In this document: positions 27,955-38,800 of the stretch, piece after piece
Numbering within the stretch: the stretch's first letter is position 1
Layout of the letters: each line of letters starts with the position of its first letter
From: Cydia pomonella
Taxonomy: Eukaryota; Arthropoda; Insecta; Lepidoptera; Tortricidae
Length of the DNA stretch: 64,000 nucleotides
Reading direction: 5' to 3'
Assembly (NCBI RefSeq): GCF_033807575.1
Contig: NC_084729.1
Span: 8,246,001-8,310,000, forward strand
The notes under the pieces: generated by a model
Told to the model about the DNA's origin: nothing
Seen by the model: the letters and a program-made list of their open reading frames with translations, nothing else
Databases searched by the model: none
Made by a program: the position numbers and the translations under genes

Positions 27955-28050
27955 ATCCTAAAGGATGTCTGGCTCCGTCCGAAAACCGGGGACGGCTGCA
28001 GAAGACGCCCAACTTAACAAGTGCCGCAAATATGCATTTTTAGCGATAAG
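27955..28050 (+). pseudogene. Small fragment of the nuclease-type LINE end
   Basis: Translates as VRKPGTAAEDAQLNKCRKYAFL, identical in style to RKPGTAAEHAQLNKCRKYAFL of the 24936-25440 copy. It is followed by a poly-A-prone GTATTGTATTGTATTGTAT tail. Confidence 0.55.
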
Positions 28051-28299
28051 ACCGCCTGTTGTTTACCTCTTCTTTATGTTGTATTATTTGTACTGTTTCT
28101 GTATTGAGGTGTGCAATAAAGTGTATTTGTATTGTATTGTATTGTATCTTAAAATTTAAACTACCAATATAATAAAATTAAAAATCACAATTACAAATCA
28201 GACCACAAATAATTACTATTATTATACACAATTTATTTATATTACACTATTTACACATAAATATCCATTAATAATCAATATCATAAATAACATTTTTAT

Positions 28300-28870
28300 T
28301 AAGTTGGGTCATGCAACAATGGTTTACATATGCGCAGTCGAACCTGCTCGCAATCATTGTCAGAATGCTGTTGGAGCTGCCCCTCACCGGCGCACCAGGG
28401 AGGCGCAGCGCTTGCGCATGTTGGCATGGAAGCAGTCTACCAAGGCTCGGAACCGGTTTTTAAAATACCGGTAATTATCGATTAATTTCGGTTTTACTCC
28501 GAACTTTTATAAGAACGCGAACGTTTTAAGAACTTTATTCTAATCTAAAAAACCGGTTTATTCAACGACCGACGCGACGGCCAGTCGGCCTGGTGGTGTG
28601 CCACGTAAACATAGACACCGACATAGGAAGAAACCGGTTTTTATTGTTCTAAACCGGTTAATTAGACAAGAACTGTTCTCATAAAAACCGGTTTTAAAAT
28701 AACGGTTTTTCGAGCGAAACCGAAATTAAAAGGTTTTGCGCCAAGTACATGATAACGGTTTGGAAATTTAACCGGTTTCCGGACCTTGCAGTCTACCCTG
28801 GCTGTCGCAAACATCCCTGACACGCTGCAGTATCGGGGCAACCTCATCAGCACTCTTAACGCATCGTTAT
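28300..28870 (-). pseudogene. Reverse transcriptase relic split by a hAT-like MITE
   Basis: Minus-strand translation of 28870-28797 contains MRLPRYCSVSGMFATARVDC, and 28432-28320 contains CFHANMRKRCASLVRR. These are adjacent blocks of the same RT tail found at 880-1000 on the plus strand. The MITE at 28441-28788 separates them exactly. Stops and a frameshift show it was already decaying. Confidence 0.65.
28441..28788. mobile_element. hAT-like MITE, 348 bp, with 8-bp target duplication
   Basis: Ends CAAGGCTCGGAACCGG / CCGGACCTTG are inverted repeats and are flanked by CAGTCTAC at 28433-28440 and 28789-28796. An 8-bp duplication with CA...TG ends points to the hAT superfamily. The interior is rich in AACCGGTT. 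A second copy is at 60809-61153 and a worn one at 38031-38285. Confidence 0.85.
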
Positions 28871-28984
28871 ATTGGATTCGCAGAGCATTGTACTGTTTCT
28901 TGGTATAATCACTCCACAGGCTTCTGGTATAAAAGGCTGTACAATAGGCCCTAAAGATATATTCCTAATACGTTTAGCTATCGA

Positions 28985-29032
28985 TCTTTCCAAGATCTTA
29001 AACGTGTCTTAATCATTCTTCGAATCGGGCCC
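28985..29032. repeat. End fragment of the GGGCCCGATTCGAAG MITE family
   Basis: GATCTTTCCAAGATCTTAAACGTGTCTTAATCATTCTTCGAATCGGGCC is the reverse complement of the left end of the element at 39809-40080; 60039-60085 is another end fragment. Confidence 0.55.
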
Positions 29033-29652
29033 CCAGGTACCTTTTGTCTGGAAATGTCTTTACATATTTCAAATATTTAACATCTATTCGAAAGTTTCAC
29101 TACTACATTGAAGAGCGGGTTTAGCTAATCTACATAATATATATACCTAGATATTTTATGCAGTTGTTTCAAAACTATAATTATAACAAGTAATGTATTC
29201 ATTAACCCCGTCTACAACCATGTTAAGGTTCCGAACTTATAACTAGCATGTTTTGCATCCAGAATGTATACATCTTGTAAATTTGTGCACAAATCCGGCA
29301 CGGAGCACATAAACATGAGTTTTGCATAATTCGCGAAGTTTTCGAGTTGCCGTAAGTTTGGTAGTGGTGTGGAGGTGAGGCGGGAATATTGCCATATGGT
29401 CAGTGATGCTGGAAATACTGCCATTACGTAGGTGATGGTCAAAAAAATAGTATTATCTAATGGCTTAACAAAAAGTGATAACTATATGTGTAAGTATAAA
29501 TAGAACAATTAGATTATAGCTGATATATTTTACAAAATAATAGTACATTACGATACAAGTGCGAAAAATAGGAAATTCGAAATGCGAAAAAAAGGGAGTG
29601 TTTTAAATCGGCACGAGTTCCGAATCACCTATTCGCACATGTAACGTACAAC

Positions 29653-29751
29653 GTTTTACAGTACATATGGCCCTTTAAATGTTCGACACAGTAACGTAAT
29701 ATGCTAATTTTCGCACTAGTGCGGTAAAGTAGCACCATATGTACTGTAAAA
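29653..29751. mobile_element. 99-bp inverted-repeat element
   Basis: TTTTACAGTACATATGG at 29653 and CCATATGTACTGTAAAA ending at 29751 are perfect inverted repeats. The interior holds a TTCGCACTAGTGCGG palindrome. Confidence 0.6.
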
Positions 29752-29977
29752 ATATATACAAAAATGTTTTTTGAGAACTACGCCAATATACATATAGAAC
29801 GTCTGGCGGACCCCAAACTAGGTTGAGCCTGTATCTTGGGGCCCTACTGTTGATTTGAACTGTAAAGATACTTAAGCTTTTGTTCGAGAAAAAAGAGATA
29901 CCTACGAGTATATCTCAATTTGGAAAAGTATTATAAGGTGCAAATAATTTTAGCCCGATTTTGGACACTATTGGTTA

Positions 29978-30243
29978 CGACCGGTCTGGCCTAGTGTGTA
30001 GTGATCCTGCCTATGAAGCCGATGGTCCTGGGTTCGAATCCCGGTAAGGGCATTTATTCGTGTGATGAACACAGATATTTGTTCCTTAGTCATGGGTGTA
30101 TTCTATATATATAAGTATGTATTTATCTATACAAGTATGTAGTATGTATATCGCCATCTAGTACCCATAGTACAAGCTTGGCTTAGTTTGGGGCTAGGTT
30201 GATCTATGTAAGAAGTCCCCTAATATTTATTTTATTTATTTAG
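29978..30243 (+). mobile_element. SINE family 2, well-preserved copy
   Basis: A box TGGCCTAGTGTG, B box GGTTCGAATCCC, then GGGCATTTATTCGTGTGATGAAC and the CATGGGTGTATTCTATATAT body; the end is T/A rich. Confidence 0.75.
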
Positions 30244-30339
30244 ATTGTAACACAGTAGACCGTTATAGTTAAAAGATTAATTATGTGTATTAATTCTTTC
30301 AATAAATTTATTTTAGTTTTAAATGCACCGCCTACAATG

Positions 30340-30745
30340 TTTTCTGCTTTGCCCTAAGGTTGACTGATGCCTCATGGCATTAAGTTCGCCTTTTGTGCAT
30401 TAAGTTTTTCTGTTGTGCCATTAAGTTTAAATAAATAAATAAATTTTCCGTAATAGTACATATAAATTCAGAAAAACTCTAGAGAAGAGTTTTATCTGTA
30501 TATATGTATGTATGTTGTATATATATGTAGGTATTTTTGCTATTATTTTTATGTGTAAGTGTATAAATAGAATAACTTGATTTGTGTTTCATATACCCTC
30601 TCGTTGTGTACAATCTTGCACTAACTGCAAGTTTCTGTTTGACCCAATGGTTGACTGGTAGAAAATGCCTTAGGGCATTAAGTCCGCCATTTGTACAATT
30701 TTATATCGTGCAATAAAGTTTAAATAAACAAATAAATAAAAACTC
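30340..30745 (+). repeat. Two LINE tails ending in AATAAA-rich sequence
   Basis: GGTTGACTG...GGCATTAAGTTCGCC...TTAAATAAATAAATAAATT at 30355-30448 recurs as GGTTGACTGGTAG...GGCATTAAGTCCGCC...CAATAAAGTTTAAATAAACAAATAAATA at 30650-30748. The intervening DNA is AT-rich with no gene. Confidence 0.5.
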
Positions 30746-31202
30746 CTTAGTATGAGTCGATATAATTAATTTAATTTAATTTAATTTATTTCTTTATTTC
30801 AGGCCAATTTGCCCATAGATTGTTAGTTATATACAGACTTACAATACTAGTGTTAGTACATCTTAACCTAGGTCTTACGGCTTCATTTGGGGTCTTGATA
30901 CACAGGACGATGAGCTGACGCCCAGTGACAAAAAAATGGACAGTCCCATCTTATATAAAACGTGCCAAAGTATTGTAATCGGAAATATTGCCATCGGCAA
31001 CACGGCACATCACTAAAGCCCGGGGTTACAGCTGCGAGCGACTGTTTGCTTAATACGTACTTTATGTGATGCATTAAAAATGACTTTTTACACTTTTGCT
31101 GAAACATGGAACAGTGAGAAATGTTTCCAGAGTTAAGGTATTGTTTGCTTAGTGCAAACCCCTTGATTTATAAAACAAGCTAGCGTTTTTTTAATTCTTT
31201 TT

Positions 31203-31867
31203 AGGGTTCCGTAGTCAACTAGGAACCCTTATAGTTTCGCCATGTCCGTCTGTCTGTCTGTCTGTCTGTCTGTCCGAGGCTTTGCTCCGTGGTCGTTAGT
31301 GCTAGAAAGCTGAAATTCGGCATGGATATATAAATCAATAAAGCCGAAAAAGTCGTACAATAAAATCTAAAAATTTAATTTCTTTGAGGGTACCTACCCT
31401 ACACGTAAAGTGGGGGTGAATTTTTTTTTGCTTCAACCCTACAGTGTGGAGTATCGTTGGAAAGGTCTTTCAAAACTAATAGGGGTTTTCAACTAACATT
31501 TTTTGATAAAGTGAATATATTCGGAGATAATCGCTCCGAAAGAAAAAAAAATTGTGTCCCCCCCCTCTATCTTTTGAACCATAGGTCCAAAAATTATGAA
31601 AAAAATCGTGGAAGTAGAGCTTAAGAAAGACATTAAATGAAAACTATAGTGGACATGCTCAGTTTAGCTGTTTTTGAGTTATCCCAAAAAGTTCCCCCTT
31701 CATAGTAAAAAGACTTACTTTACCTAATTAGGTAATGATTATGCAAATTTGCCTATTTGTTTAACTCTAATTACTATACTTTAAGCTCCAGTTTAGCTTA
31801 TTGTGACGGAAGAGTAACTACGGAACCCTACACTGAGCGTGGCCCGACATGCTCTTGGCCGGTTTTT
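31203..31867 (+). mobile_element. AGGGTTCCGTAG repeat, copy 2
   Basis: Full-length copy with the (GTCT)n tract, the CCCCCCCTC run and the terminal GACATGCTCTTGGCCGG, followed by TTTTTATTTT. Confidence 0.8.
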
Positions 31868-31890
31868 ATTTTAACTTCATTGCACAATAC

Positions 31891-32088
31891 TGTTATGTAT
31901 GTATATTGGTGGTGGGTAGGGTTAAGTCTACCCGCGCGCCCTTTGGCGTGGCGCCGGCATTTTTGTAACCGTCTCTTAGTCCGGTAATAAACCTATGTAC
32001 TAACGCACGGTCTCTTAATTTACGCCTCCTAGAACCCTCCGTATCAGCCCTTAGGGCTTATTTATATCAATTGGCGACGAGGATGGGA
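31891..32088 (+). mobile_element. Solo-LTR-like sequence with adjacent primer-binding site
   Basis: A 179-bp stretch begins TGTTATGTATG and ends TTATATCA at 32069. It is followed by TGGCGACGAGGATGGGA (32072-32088), which starts with the TGG expected of a tRNA primer-binding site. AATAAACC inside could be the LTR poly(A) signal. No gag-pol follows and no second LTR was found, so it is a truncated Ty3/gypsy-type 5' end at best. Confidence 0.4.
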
Positions 32089-32611
32089 TGATGAAGAGTA
32101 CAAATGGCGGACTTACTGTCAGTCAACCATGAGCTAAAGCATTTGTCTGCTATTTTGCGCGTAGAAGTTGATCAAAACTTTAAAGCCCATTTTGACCCTC
32201 TTAGGGGTTGAATTTCTTAAAATCCTTTCTTAGTGGAGAAGAAAATAATTCGTAATGTTAAAGTCCTAACTTTCAATGGTGTAGGATATTTAGATTGTAA
32301 AATTGCCTGTCAGTATAACGAAACTGTTTTAAATAACGGCGGGCGATAAGATTAGGTAGATCGCAAAATTCCTAGGCATATTATGAAACGTGGATATCTT
32401 TGTCACGTTTCCTAAGTCGACGGAGCCCTGCCGAGGCTTCTATTTCTAGACAGTTTGCCTTTCGGGTAACAGAAGCAACGTAGCGAACCTATCCTACCTA
32501 TCTATTGGTTAACCTTTCGTATGCGCCAGTCAGAAATTTGCTATTTATTTAGCAACCATGATATATTAATGTTTAAGTTGAATTTGGTTGAATATAATAT
32601 GGAGCAGATCA

Positions 32612-32966
32612 GGGCTCCTACAGGGAAAATCGAAGTTCGTCAATTGCGGGCATTTTTCTCTGTCACTCTAATTACGTCTTAGTAAGAGTAAAAGAGAAAG
32701 ATCCCCGCAATTTGCGAATTTCGGTTTTCGCGGTAAGCCCCCTGCTCCTAAGCATACCAAAGGTTAAGAGCCACCCCACAGGCGTCTAGTCAACTCTATG
32801 GCTGCTGCTCGACGCAACGTTGGCGCAACTGCGCAGCGACGTCATTTTCCATAATTACGCCTGGACGCCGATCGCCTTCGGGGATCTTTCTCTTTTACCC
32901 TTATTAATACGTAATTAGAGTGACAAAGAAAAAGGCCCGCAATTGACGAACTTCAATTTTCGACGC
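32612..32966. mobile_element. Inverted-repeat element with about 80-bp arms
   Basis: GAAGTTCGTCAATTGCGGGC...GTCACTCTAATTACGTCTTAGTAAGAGTAAAAGAGAAAGATCCCC at 32620-32705 pairs with the reverse complement of 32880-32963 with few changes. The interior is about 175 bp. The large arms would form a strong hairpin. Confidence 0.65.
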
Positions 32967-33490
32967 CTTTGTCGCTCTTATTGCGCAGACATAAAGCTTT
33001 TTTATATCGGCTTTTGCCGGTTGCGCGTCGATATCTCTGGGGAGCCCCTCAGTGCTAACTGGAGACCTGGGCTATCTGAAACATGTCGCATGGGTGACTA
33101 AAATCTATTGTATTATTTTTTATGTGTACCCTAATTTTACCCTCGTAGGATATAAATACCAGGATAAAAAGTCTATAGATATCTTACTTGTATGTCTATT
33201 TTCAACAATAGGTAATATTTTAAAGTGTAGTTTAGGTAAAATAGATTTTGCGTGAAGTACAAATTTTCACATTTATGATATTAAGCCCTCTCCAGGCTAT
33301 GTGTAATGTGTGTGATTCGCGAAGAGAACATATCGCGACGTTGACTCCACACTCGCACAACTTCACAGAGATTTCGCAGTTTGGTTCGCGTCAGTTATTC
33401 ACGTCATCATACGTGCTGAGGAGTATTTTTCCATTTTGTTTTATTGTAAAACCAATATAATCACAATATATTTAATATTTATGTTGCCAC
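32967..33490. other. Intergenic, no gene seen
   Basis: A frame at 33052-33255 has no recognisable domain or splice context. Base composition is unremarkable apart from TTGCGCGTCGATATC near 33021. Confidence 0.4.
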
Positions 33491-33694
33491 CAGGGATCGG
33501 AACCGGTTTTTTGGAAAAACTATGAAATAAACATATATTTCGGTTCATTTTATACTCCAAATATAGGACTCGGTTGTGTCTTTAGATAACGACTTCGTAT
33601 TATTAGATTGCCCAATTAGAAATGAAATAATTAACAAAGAACGAAAAAATACCGTTTTCGTTCCCATACAAAAAATACCGGTTTCCGATCCCTG
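33491..33694. mobile_element. hAT-like MITE, 204 bp, perfect 8-bp target duplication
   Basis: CAGGGATCGGAACCGG at the left and CCGGTTTCCGATCCCTG at the right are inverted repeats. GTTGCCAC is duplicated at 33483-33490 and 33695-33702. It is smaller than and different in sequence from the CAAGGCTCGG family but shares the AACCGGTT theme. Confidence 0.9.
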
Positions 33695-34021
33695 GTTGCC
33701 ACAGATGAGCCTAAATAGTGTGTGATGTGGAATCTAGCAAGCTCGCGATTCGCCTTTCCTTTGACGCGGGGCAAAACGCCGGCAAAAAACGGGGTACAAG
33801 GCGCGATGGTGCGAACAATTTTCGAAATCGAGGCTACACTTATTCGCGACTACTTCACGGCTTCGCGCCGTGATTCACGTACGAGCTTTTTTTGTTTTTT
33901 TTATTCTCAATATAATTTATTGTGTCGAACATAACTACTTAATAATTAAAATTATCTACATTGTACCTATTAAAAATTATTATAAATATTAAAGATAATT
34001 ATAAAAAATTCCCCCTAACAC

Positions 34022-34082
34022 ATGAGAGGAGGCCTGTGCCCAGCAGTGGGACGTATATAGGCTAAATTATTATTATTATTCC
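34022..34082 (+). repeat. LINE tail with ATTATT repeats
   Basis: GAGGAGGCCTGTGCCCAGCAGTGGGACGTATATAGGC followed by (TTA)n, a very common lepidopteran LINE 3' tail as I recall. A divergent antisense copy begins at 47043. Confidence 0.6.
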
Positions 34083-34738
34083 TTTATTTCTCTTTGTTCT
34101 TAGGGTTATGTTTTTTACAATATGGATATAAAAGTAAAATATAAAAATACATTTAAAAATACTATACAAAACACATATAAACACATTGTAAAAAACTTAA
34201 CCTAACCTTATTAGTATTATTTATAAAAAAGTTACAAATTATAATTACAATGTCAACAGATTTACAAAATTATTAGAATAAAAATTCACAGTACACATCC
34301 AATGAGTGTGGAGGGCCCTTTAGAAGAATACCATAATGATAGTTTTATTCCCCAATCTTATATCCCATCCGTCTGGATTTGTACTGAAATGACAGATAGA
34401 TTGGACAGATTTGTGGTAAATTGGGTGATTGAACTATCGTATTTGTATCTGAGAATACAGAACTTAGATATCGACATTTCTACGGCAGAGGTAATACAAA
34501 AAAATAATAGGAACTATTTTAATATTCACCTTATAGAGTATGGTTCAACATCGGAACACCATCCAATCGAAATTACGCTCTTATTTTAAAATCACGTGCT
34601 TAAATTACATATTATATATTATATAATCGCATCAGGATTATTCAAGTAATATAATAGTAAAAGATATTATTTTCTAGGTAGCTTCCTGTACAATAAGTTA
34701 AATTCGTTACTGAACATTTATCACCTTAATAAATACTC
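34083..34738. other. AT-rich DNA, no supported gene
   Basis: A 95-codon frame (34302-34589, plus) lacks any motif, signal peptide or splice context and has AT-driven codon use. I do not call it a gene. Confidence 0.4.
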
Positions 34739-34760
34739 ATGCAAACAGGTATTGACGAAA

Positions 34761-35085
34761 AAAACGCTGGTGGCCTAGCGGTAAGAGCGTGCGACTTGCA
34801 ATCCGGAGGTCGCGGGTTCAAACCCCGGCTCGTACCAATGAGTTTTTCGGAACTTATGTACGAAATATCATTTGATATTTACCAGTCGCTTTTCGGTGAA
34901 GGAAAACATCGTGAGGAAACCGGACTAATCCCAACAAGGCCTAGTTTATCCTCTGGGTTGGAAGGTCTGATGGCAGTCGCTTTCGTAAAAACTAGTGCCT
35001 ACGCCAAATCTTGGGATTAGTTGTCAAGCGGACCCCAGGCTCCCATGAGCCGTGGCAAATGCCGGGACAACGCGAGGAAGAAGAA
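34761..35085 (+). mobile_element. SINE family 1 with 20-bp target duplication
   Basis: tRNA-like head GGTGGCCTAGCGGTAAGAGC, B box GGGTTCAAACCCC, conserved body, GAGGAAGAAGAAG end. It is flanked by perfect 20-bp copies starting GCAAACAGG at 34741-34760 and 35086-35105. Confidence 0.92.
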
Positions 35086-35177
35086 GCAAACAGGTATTGA
35101 CGAAATGGTTATTGGACAAAACATACATCGACACTGAAAACCTCTTGCAACCTATGAGATAACTATTATTATTTTAA

Positions 35178-35205
35178 CACGCACGCACGCACGCACGCAC
35201 GCAAG

Positions 35206-35251
<46 letters not shown>
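35178..35251. repeat. (GCAC)n then (AC)n microsatellite
   Basis: Seven ACGC tetramers followed by about 20 AC dinucleotides. Confidence 0.95.
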
Positions 35252-35253
<2 letters not shown>

Positions 35254-35865
35254 GTTATATATCAGATATTTTAAAGTTCAATCAACATTATTCGTATTTT
35301 ATTACGGTTTTAATGAACGTATATTTTCTCTCTTATGTAAATAAAACAACTGAAATTTCATGGACACATTTATTAAATTTGTCTTTCTACATATATGCAT
35401 TTTATGTGCGAGGGTAGATCAACTTTTTTGTCACTCGTTGGGAAGGTTACGACGCCTATCTTCACATTTGAATCACGAAATAGCATACATTTTACCAAAC
35501 CTATATTTACACTGAATAGATTTTAATTCATTTATCGTCGTAGAGAGTAGAAATCCTAGAAGTCGCTAAAACTTTCGACATTATTAATTCCATACCTTTC
35601 AATTTTTTTGTAATAGATCTCTACAACTTTTGGTGAATTTACAAAAAAATATTGTGTGACTTTTGCCTTCCGGTTGATAAGACAGAAAAACGACAAAAAA
35701 GAATCGATCCACCTAAATACCCATTTGTCGAAAAGGTTTAAATAAATTGTCCTAATATTAATACTATAATTAGCTTCAATGAAATTTTTATAACATCAGA
35801 GTTGTAACTAAATAATTTTCTAACTCCATTGATTCAAATTTCACTGCTAATTTTTCTTCTAAGGG

Positions 35866-38800
35866 TTAAAACACCCCTAAAGCGCCGCCGAGGCCGCCGA
35901 GGCCGGCGCCGAGTCCGGGGTTGAGGCCGGCCCCGATGCCCAGGCCACCACCGAGACCTAAACCTAGGCCTCCACCGATGCCGAGGCCAGCGTTCCCGTA
36001 GCCTCGACCATATCCACCGATGCCAGGGTACCCTCCGTAGCCAGTGTATCCGAAAGTAGGCACCATTTCCATATTGCCTAGTCCACCATAACCTGAAACG
36101 AGTGATTTATAGTATAAAATGTGCCTATTTTGCTCCAAAATTCGAAATTTAATACAAGTTTATTATATTGTGGTAGCTGGCGTTGGTGGCATAGCGGTAA
36201 GAGCGTGCGACTTGCAATACGGAGGTCACGGATTCAAACCCCGGCTCATACTCATACTTACATAACTTATGTCCGAAATATCATTTGATATTCACCAGTC
36301 GTTTTTCGGTGAAGGAAAACATCGTGAGGAAACCGGACTAATCCCAATAAGGCCTAGTTTACCCTCTGGGTTGGAAAGTCAGACGGCAGTCGCTTTCGTA
36401 AAAACTAGTGCCTACGCCAATTCTCGGGATTAGTTGCCAAGCGGACCCTAGCCTGCCATAAGCCGTCGCAAATGCGGGGACAACGCGAGGAAGAAGAAGA
36501 TATTGTGGTAGCTGGGCAAATTAACTTTTTGACCGACAAAACCCTGTCCTCATTTTAAACTTGGTTGTAAAATTTCACTTTTAAATAATAGGTTTAAATA
36601 TAGAAATGTTTAAGTTTATGGTGTATGGTAAACATTCAAGGTCCAACCTAATAAACAGAAAATATGTATATTATGGCTCCTCTATACGATGGGCCATCAT
36701 ACTGACCCACTGAGATGGGCCAGCGTGTAGACAGGGCAGTGGTGTCAGATGGCTAATGACTGAAATGATCAAAAGTGGGCCATCGATGGTGCGTATGCAT
36801 CTACACGTGGCCCTTTCCATAGTGCGTGCTCTCAACCATCGCATGGCCATCTCAATGGTCCAGCGCTGTGCTATCGTGTAGAGAAGATATAACCATCGCA
36901 TGGCCATCTCGCTGGTCAAGCGCTGGGCCATCGTGTAGAGGAGCCATTAGAAGCTCGAATTCTAACTCCAGATACATTTTGAGTAATGCAAGAAACACCC
37001 AAAACTGTCGGACAAAACGTTGATGCGCCCAGTTGATGTATTTATATTTATGGCGACAGGTCTGGCCTAGTGAGTAGTGACCCTGCCTATGAAGCCGATC
37101 GTCCCGGGTTCGAATCGCGTTAAGGGCATTTATGTGTGTCATGGGTGTAATTATATATAAACGTATGTCTAAGGAGAGACTTTGCCTCCTTATGTGTGTT
37201 CTACCGCTTGTACAATGGGCTGTGCTCTGAAGAATTGTTTGACATGATGCCCACGGCTACTTTCTATCACCGCACCGCCCGCCGTCGGCAGGGTGTTCAT
37301 CCTCACACCCTAGAACCTAAATGGTCACGCACTGTGCGGTTTAAGAGGAACTTCCTCCCGCGCACGCTACGGTTGTGGAATGAGCTACCTGCCGAGGTTT
37401 TCCCGAGGGTCTACAGTATGAGGTTCTTAAAAAAAGGAGTGTACAGATTTTTAAAGGGTCGGCAACGCGCATATAACACCTCTGGAGTTGCAGCCGTCCA
37501 TAGGCTACGGTGACTGCTTACCATCAGGCGGGCCGTATGCTAGCTTGCCACCGTCGTGGTATAAAAAAAAATGTCGCCTAGTACCCATAGTACAAGCTTT
37601 GCTTAGCTTGGGGCTAAGTCGACCAGTATAAGATTGTGTTCAAATATTTATTATTTATTTCATCTTTGAGGTACATAACCTAAAAAATTATCTTAAAACG
37701 GTATACTCACCATAATACGACCACCATAACGTCGGAGACAAAAAACACATTGCAGGCTAGCATGCACCGGGCTCAAGATAGAGCGGCTTGGAGAGCACTG
37801 GTGAACTGTCCACAGTCGTCACGTCCCTCAGCCACGAGGATACGACAAGGAAGAAGGACTCACCATAATACATGGACGGCGTTGGCATAGTTTCACAGAC
37901 AGTCATGGGCTGCATGGTTTCATACATTGCACTCGGGCACAATGGTTTGCCGGCCGCCAAGCACATTAGTCCTGCAACGTTGGTGTAACATTAAAAAACT
38001 TCCACATTTTATATACATATAGGCCAGAACCAAGACTCAGAACAGGTTTATCAAATACCGGTAAAAACCGGTTTATTTTTAACTTCCTCCGAACTTTTAT
38101 AAGAACGCGAACGTTTTCAAAACTGTTTATTCGACGATCGCCGAAACGGCAGGCCGGCTTAGTAGTGTGTCACGTAAATATAGACACCGACATAGGAAGA
38201 AACCGGTTTTATTGCTCTGAACCGATTAATTTGACAAGAGCTGTTATCATAAAAACCGGTTTTAAAATAACGGGTATTTTGACTAAATAGTCGCGCGTTT
38301 ATGTTTGTTGTACTACATTCTTTCTACTGAAATACTTACCAATATTCATTAATTATTTAGGTTTTATAGTAAAAAAACTATTATTTTAGATGACTCGTAG
38401 AAAAATTATTGTATACAATCGTGATATAATCAAGCTTTTCAATCTCGTACCTTACTTAGGCAACTTAGTAAGCTTCATTGCCTAAACACGGTACTTGACT
38501 GAAAAGCTCTCTATTACATCGCGATGGTATAAAATACTATTTGTATTAGGTAGGAGGTAAATAGTACATACAAGGTGCTCGTGAGCATTGCGAGAGATTT
38601 TAACGGTGCATTCCTGATGGCAACAGAAGCAAAAAATGTTATATGACTTTTTGTGAAATTCGGCAAAAAAATATTTTTTTTGTTTTTTTATTCCCCTTTT
38701 TTTTGAACACTCCTGTACATAAAACGTAATTTTTATTGATAAACACATAACCTAAAATTAACTAAAAAGTTTTTTTTTATTTGGGGGTAGCCTCACGAAA

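Noticed and set aside
34302..34589. 95-codon plus-strand ORF
   Set aside because: No recognised motif, signal peptide, promoter or splice context, and it lies in AT-rich repeat-laden DNA.
37711..37735. Possible extra exon of gene A (CATAATACGACCACCATAAC with a GTGAGTATA donor)
   Set aside because: It has a donor like exon 2 but no acceptor that keeps the frame; more likely a decayed duplicate of the exon 2 end.
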